Positions 23,547 through 25,291 of a stretch of DNA of 25,291 nt are shown here, in pieces (within the stretch, counting starts at the first letter, position 1; each line of letters starts with the position of its first letter). Both the position numbers and the translations under genes were made by a program. Under the pieces are notes generated by a model. That model saw only the letters and a list, made by a program, of their open reading frames with translations, had not been told where the DNA came from and did no database searches. The stretch spans positions 1 through 25,291 of the forward strand of contig JAQBUJ010000001.1 in NCBI GenBank assembly GCA_027623845.1, in the 5' to 3' direction. Source of the stretch: Pseudomonadota bacterium (lineage in GTDB: Bacteria; Pseudomonadota; Alphaproteobacteria; Thalassobaculales; Thalassobaculaceae).

Positions 23547-23924
23547 ATGACCCATGATCATCCATCGACAGAGCAAGGCGGAGACAGCGCGTTCACCCGG
23601 CTGTTGTCCTGGTGCGTCGCCAACGCCAAAATCCTGGTCATCACCCTCGCTGCGGTTTCGGGCTTACTGCTGTTCGCCGATTTACTTTATGAAAAGCATG
23701 GGTATTTCGCCTTCCAGGAGTGGTTCGGTTTCTATCCGCTGTTCGGCTTCGTGGTCTATGTCAGCGTCGTTATGCTGGCCAAAACGCTGCGCGGCGTGAT
23801 CAAGCGGCCTGAGGATTATTACGGCGACACCTCGGTCGACGCCGAGGATGGCTTGCCGGCCGCCGACGATGGAAAACAGAACCACGACGGAAAGCAGAAC
23901 CACGCGGGGGGTGGTCATGCTTGA
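23547..23924 (+). CDS. Unrecognised 125-residue protein with two membrane helices in the Mrp-like cluster
   Basis: I do not recognise a named family. The protein has a polar N-terminus (about residues 1-26), one helix ILVITLAAVSGLLLFADLLY (about 29-48), an aromatic segment EKHGYFAFQEWFGFYPLFGF, and a second helix (about 58-82). A short basic stretch, RGVIKRPEDYYG, follows and resembles a conserved interface motif. The tail is hydrophilic, with a repeated DGKQNH and a final GGGHA. I use the ATG at 23547, preceded by GAGG eight bases upstream; the longer frame from 23493 lies inside the upstream gene. It sits ten bases after one large subunit and overlaps the start of the next, so it is very likely a complex component or assembly factor. 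Confidence 0.8.
   Translation: MTHDHPSTEQGGDSAFTRLLSWCVANAKILVITLAAVSGLLLFADLLYEKHGYFAFQEWFGFYPLFGFVVYVSVVMLAKTLRGVIKRPEDYYGDTSVDAEDGLPAADDGKQNHDGKQNHAGGGHA
23868..23903 (+). repeat. Tandem 18-base repeat encoding DGKQNH twice
   Basis: Two adjacent units, GATGGAAAACAGAACCAC and GACGGAAAGCAGAACCAC, match at 16 of 18 bases. Both differences are silent, giving DGKQNHDGKQNH in the tail of the small membrane protein. The pattern suggests a recent in-frame duplication. Confidence 0.85.
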
Positions 23925-25291
23925 GAATATCCCTCCGATCCTCTGGTACATCGTCGGCGCGGTCATCGCGTTGATCATTCCGAACGGCCGGTTCCGGGCC
24001 ACGGCAATGCTGCTAATCCCGATCGCCGGCATTTGGCAACTGCTGAACATCTCGCATGGCGATCACATCCAGATCGATTTCCTTGACTACACGCTGACCT
24101 TGTTTCGGGTCGACAAACTAAGCTTTGTGTTTGGTCTGATCTTCAACATCGCGGCCTTCTTGTCCCTGCTTTACGCTTGGCATGTCCGCGACCCGATACA
24201 GCAGGTGATGACAGTGCTTTACGCCGGCGCCGCGATTGGCGCGGTGTTCGCCGGCGACCTGATTTCGCTGTTCGTTTTTTGGGAGGCGACGGCCCTCACC
24301 TCGGTCTTTCTGATCTGGGCGCGCGGAACCGAGGGCGCCTACCACACCGGCATGCGTTACCTGATCATCCAGATCGGCTCCGGCGTGTTGTTGCTGGCTG
24401 GAACCCTGCTGCTGGTCACGCAAACCGGTTCGATCGCCTTTATCGACCGAGGCTTGGTGGATCTCGCCACCTTGCTGATCTTCATCGCTTTTGGCATCAA
24501 ATGCGCCTTTCCGTTCCTGCATAATTGGCTACAGGACGCCTATCCCGCTTCGACCGCGACCGGGACCGTCGTGCTCTCGGCCTTCACCACCAAGCTGGCG
24601 ATCTACGCGCTCGCCCGGGGGTATCCCGGGACCGAGATATTGATCTACATCGGCGCTGTCATGACGATCTTTCCGGTGTTTTTCGCCGCGATCGAAAACA
24701 ATCTGCGCAAGGTATTGGCCTATAGCCTGAACAACCAACTTGGCTTCATGGTGGTTGGCATTGGCATTGGCACGCCGTTAGCGTTGAACGGCACGGCGGC
24801 GCACGCCTTCGCGCATATCCTGTACAAGGCGCTGTTATTCATGAGCATGGGCGCCGTGCTGCATCGTACCGGCACCACCAAGGCCTCGGAGCTTGGCGGC
24901 CTATACCGGACCATGCCCTTGACCATGATCTTCTGTGTCGTTGGCGCCGCGTCGATCTCCGCTTTCCCTTTGTTCAGCGGCTTCATCTCGAAAAGCCTGA
25001 TCCAGAGCGCCGCGGCCAACGAAGGCTATATGGTGGTCTGGGTGGTCATGTTGATCGCCTCGGTCGGCGTTTTGGAACATTCCGGGATCAAGATTCCGTT
25101 CTTCACCTTCTTCGGCCATGACAGCGGCAAGCGCCCCAAGGAAGCGCCGTGGAATATGTTGTTGGCGATGTTCCTGACGGCGTCCCTCTGCGTTGGGCTG
25201 GGCGTTTACCCGGCGCCGCTCTATGCGATCCTGCCGTTCGACGTCGAGTACGAGCCCTATACGACCACCCATGTGGTCACCCAATTCCAGT
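23917..25291 (+). CDS. Third MrpD-like proton-conducting subunit (3' end beyond window)
   Basis: The 458 visible residues form another large antiporter subunit. E123 lies in ISLFVFWEATALTSVFLIWA, and K195 in AFGIKCAFPFLHNWLQDAYP. STATGTVVLSAFTTKLAIYA is followed by NNLRKVLAYSLNNQLGFMVV and HAFAHILYKALLFMSMGAVL. The HNWLQDAYP segment differs from the usual HxWLP of the other two. A loop after LEHSGIKIPFFTFFGHDSGK precedes the last helices. The ATG overlaps the end of the small-protein gene by eight bases, with a GGGGGG stretch upstream. The reading frame is open at the right edge, so length and any C-terminal extension, including an MrpA-like tail, are unknown. Confidence 0.92.
   Translation, partial: MLENIPPILWYIVGAVIALIIPNGRFRATAMLLIPIAGIWQLLNISHGDHIQIDFLDYTLTLFRVDKLSFVFGLIFNIAAFLSLLYAWHVRDPIQQVMTVLYAGAAIGAVFAGDLISLFVFWEATALTSVFLIWARGTEGAYHTGMRYLIIQIGSGVLLLAGTLLLVTQTGSIAFIDRGLVDLATLLIFIAFGIKCAFPFLHNWLQDAYPASTATGTVVLSAFTTKLAIYALARGYPGTEILIYIGAVMTIFPVFFAAIENNLRKVLAYSLNNQLGFMVVGIGIGTPLALNGTAAHAFAHILYKALLFMSMGAVLHRTGTTKASELGGLYRTMPLTMIFCVVGAASISAFPLFSGFISKSLIQSAAANEGYMVVWVVMLIASVGVLEHSGIKIPFFTFFGHDSGKRPKEAPWNMLLAMFLTASLCVGLGVYPAPLYAILPFDVEYEPYTTTHVVTQFQ

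Overview
The window reads as chromosomal DNA from a GC-rich alphaproteobacterium, most likely of the Rhodospirillales/Azospirillum type. This is inferred from three things: the gene order dusB(nifR3)-ntrB-ntrC-ntrY-ntrX-trkA-...-hfq-hflX, a fused ispDF gene, and a CIRCE operator in front of groESL. I see no tRNA, rRNA, CRISPR array, insertion sequence or phage gene. Genes are packed tightly, often with overlapping stop and start codons, and no stretch above about 180 bases lacks a gene.

Region 1 (1-13761, all minus strand, so transcription runs right to left). The upstream end is dusB, followed by the two nitrogen two-component systems NtrB/NtrC and NtrY/NtrX, the potassium regulator TrkA, a D-amino-acid transaminase, a HAD phosphatase, the RNA chaperone Hfq and the ribosome GTPase HflX. 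After a CIRCE operator comes groES and the first 334 codons of groEL, which runs off the left edge. A 16-base perfect palindrome sits between groES and groEL.

Region 2 (13838-17825). A CcsA/HemX-like membrane protein (minus) is divergent from a plus-strand run of ispDF (isoprenoid precursors), pgpA (phosphatidylglycerol synthesis) and a stand-alone CinA C-terminal domain. The last is preceded by an AT-rich inverted repeat and probably starts at GTG. An orphan methylisocitrate lyase (prpB) converges on cinA so closely that the two stop codons overlap.

Region 3 (18002-25291, plus strand). This is a long cluster of Mrp-type cation/proton antiporter subunits in the order E, F, G, a joined MbhD+MbhE-like protein, B, C, D, a second D/NuoL-like subunit, an unrecognised two-helix 125-residue protein, and a third D-like subunit cut by the right edge. 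The first part follows the order of the membrane arm of archaeal membrane-bound hydrogenases (MbhA-H). All three large subunits keep the glutamate and lysine expected of proton channels, so the product may be a complex with three ion-translocating modules. This cluster, with its unknown small protein and unseen downstream end, is the best candidate in the window for a poorly described system.
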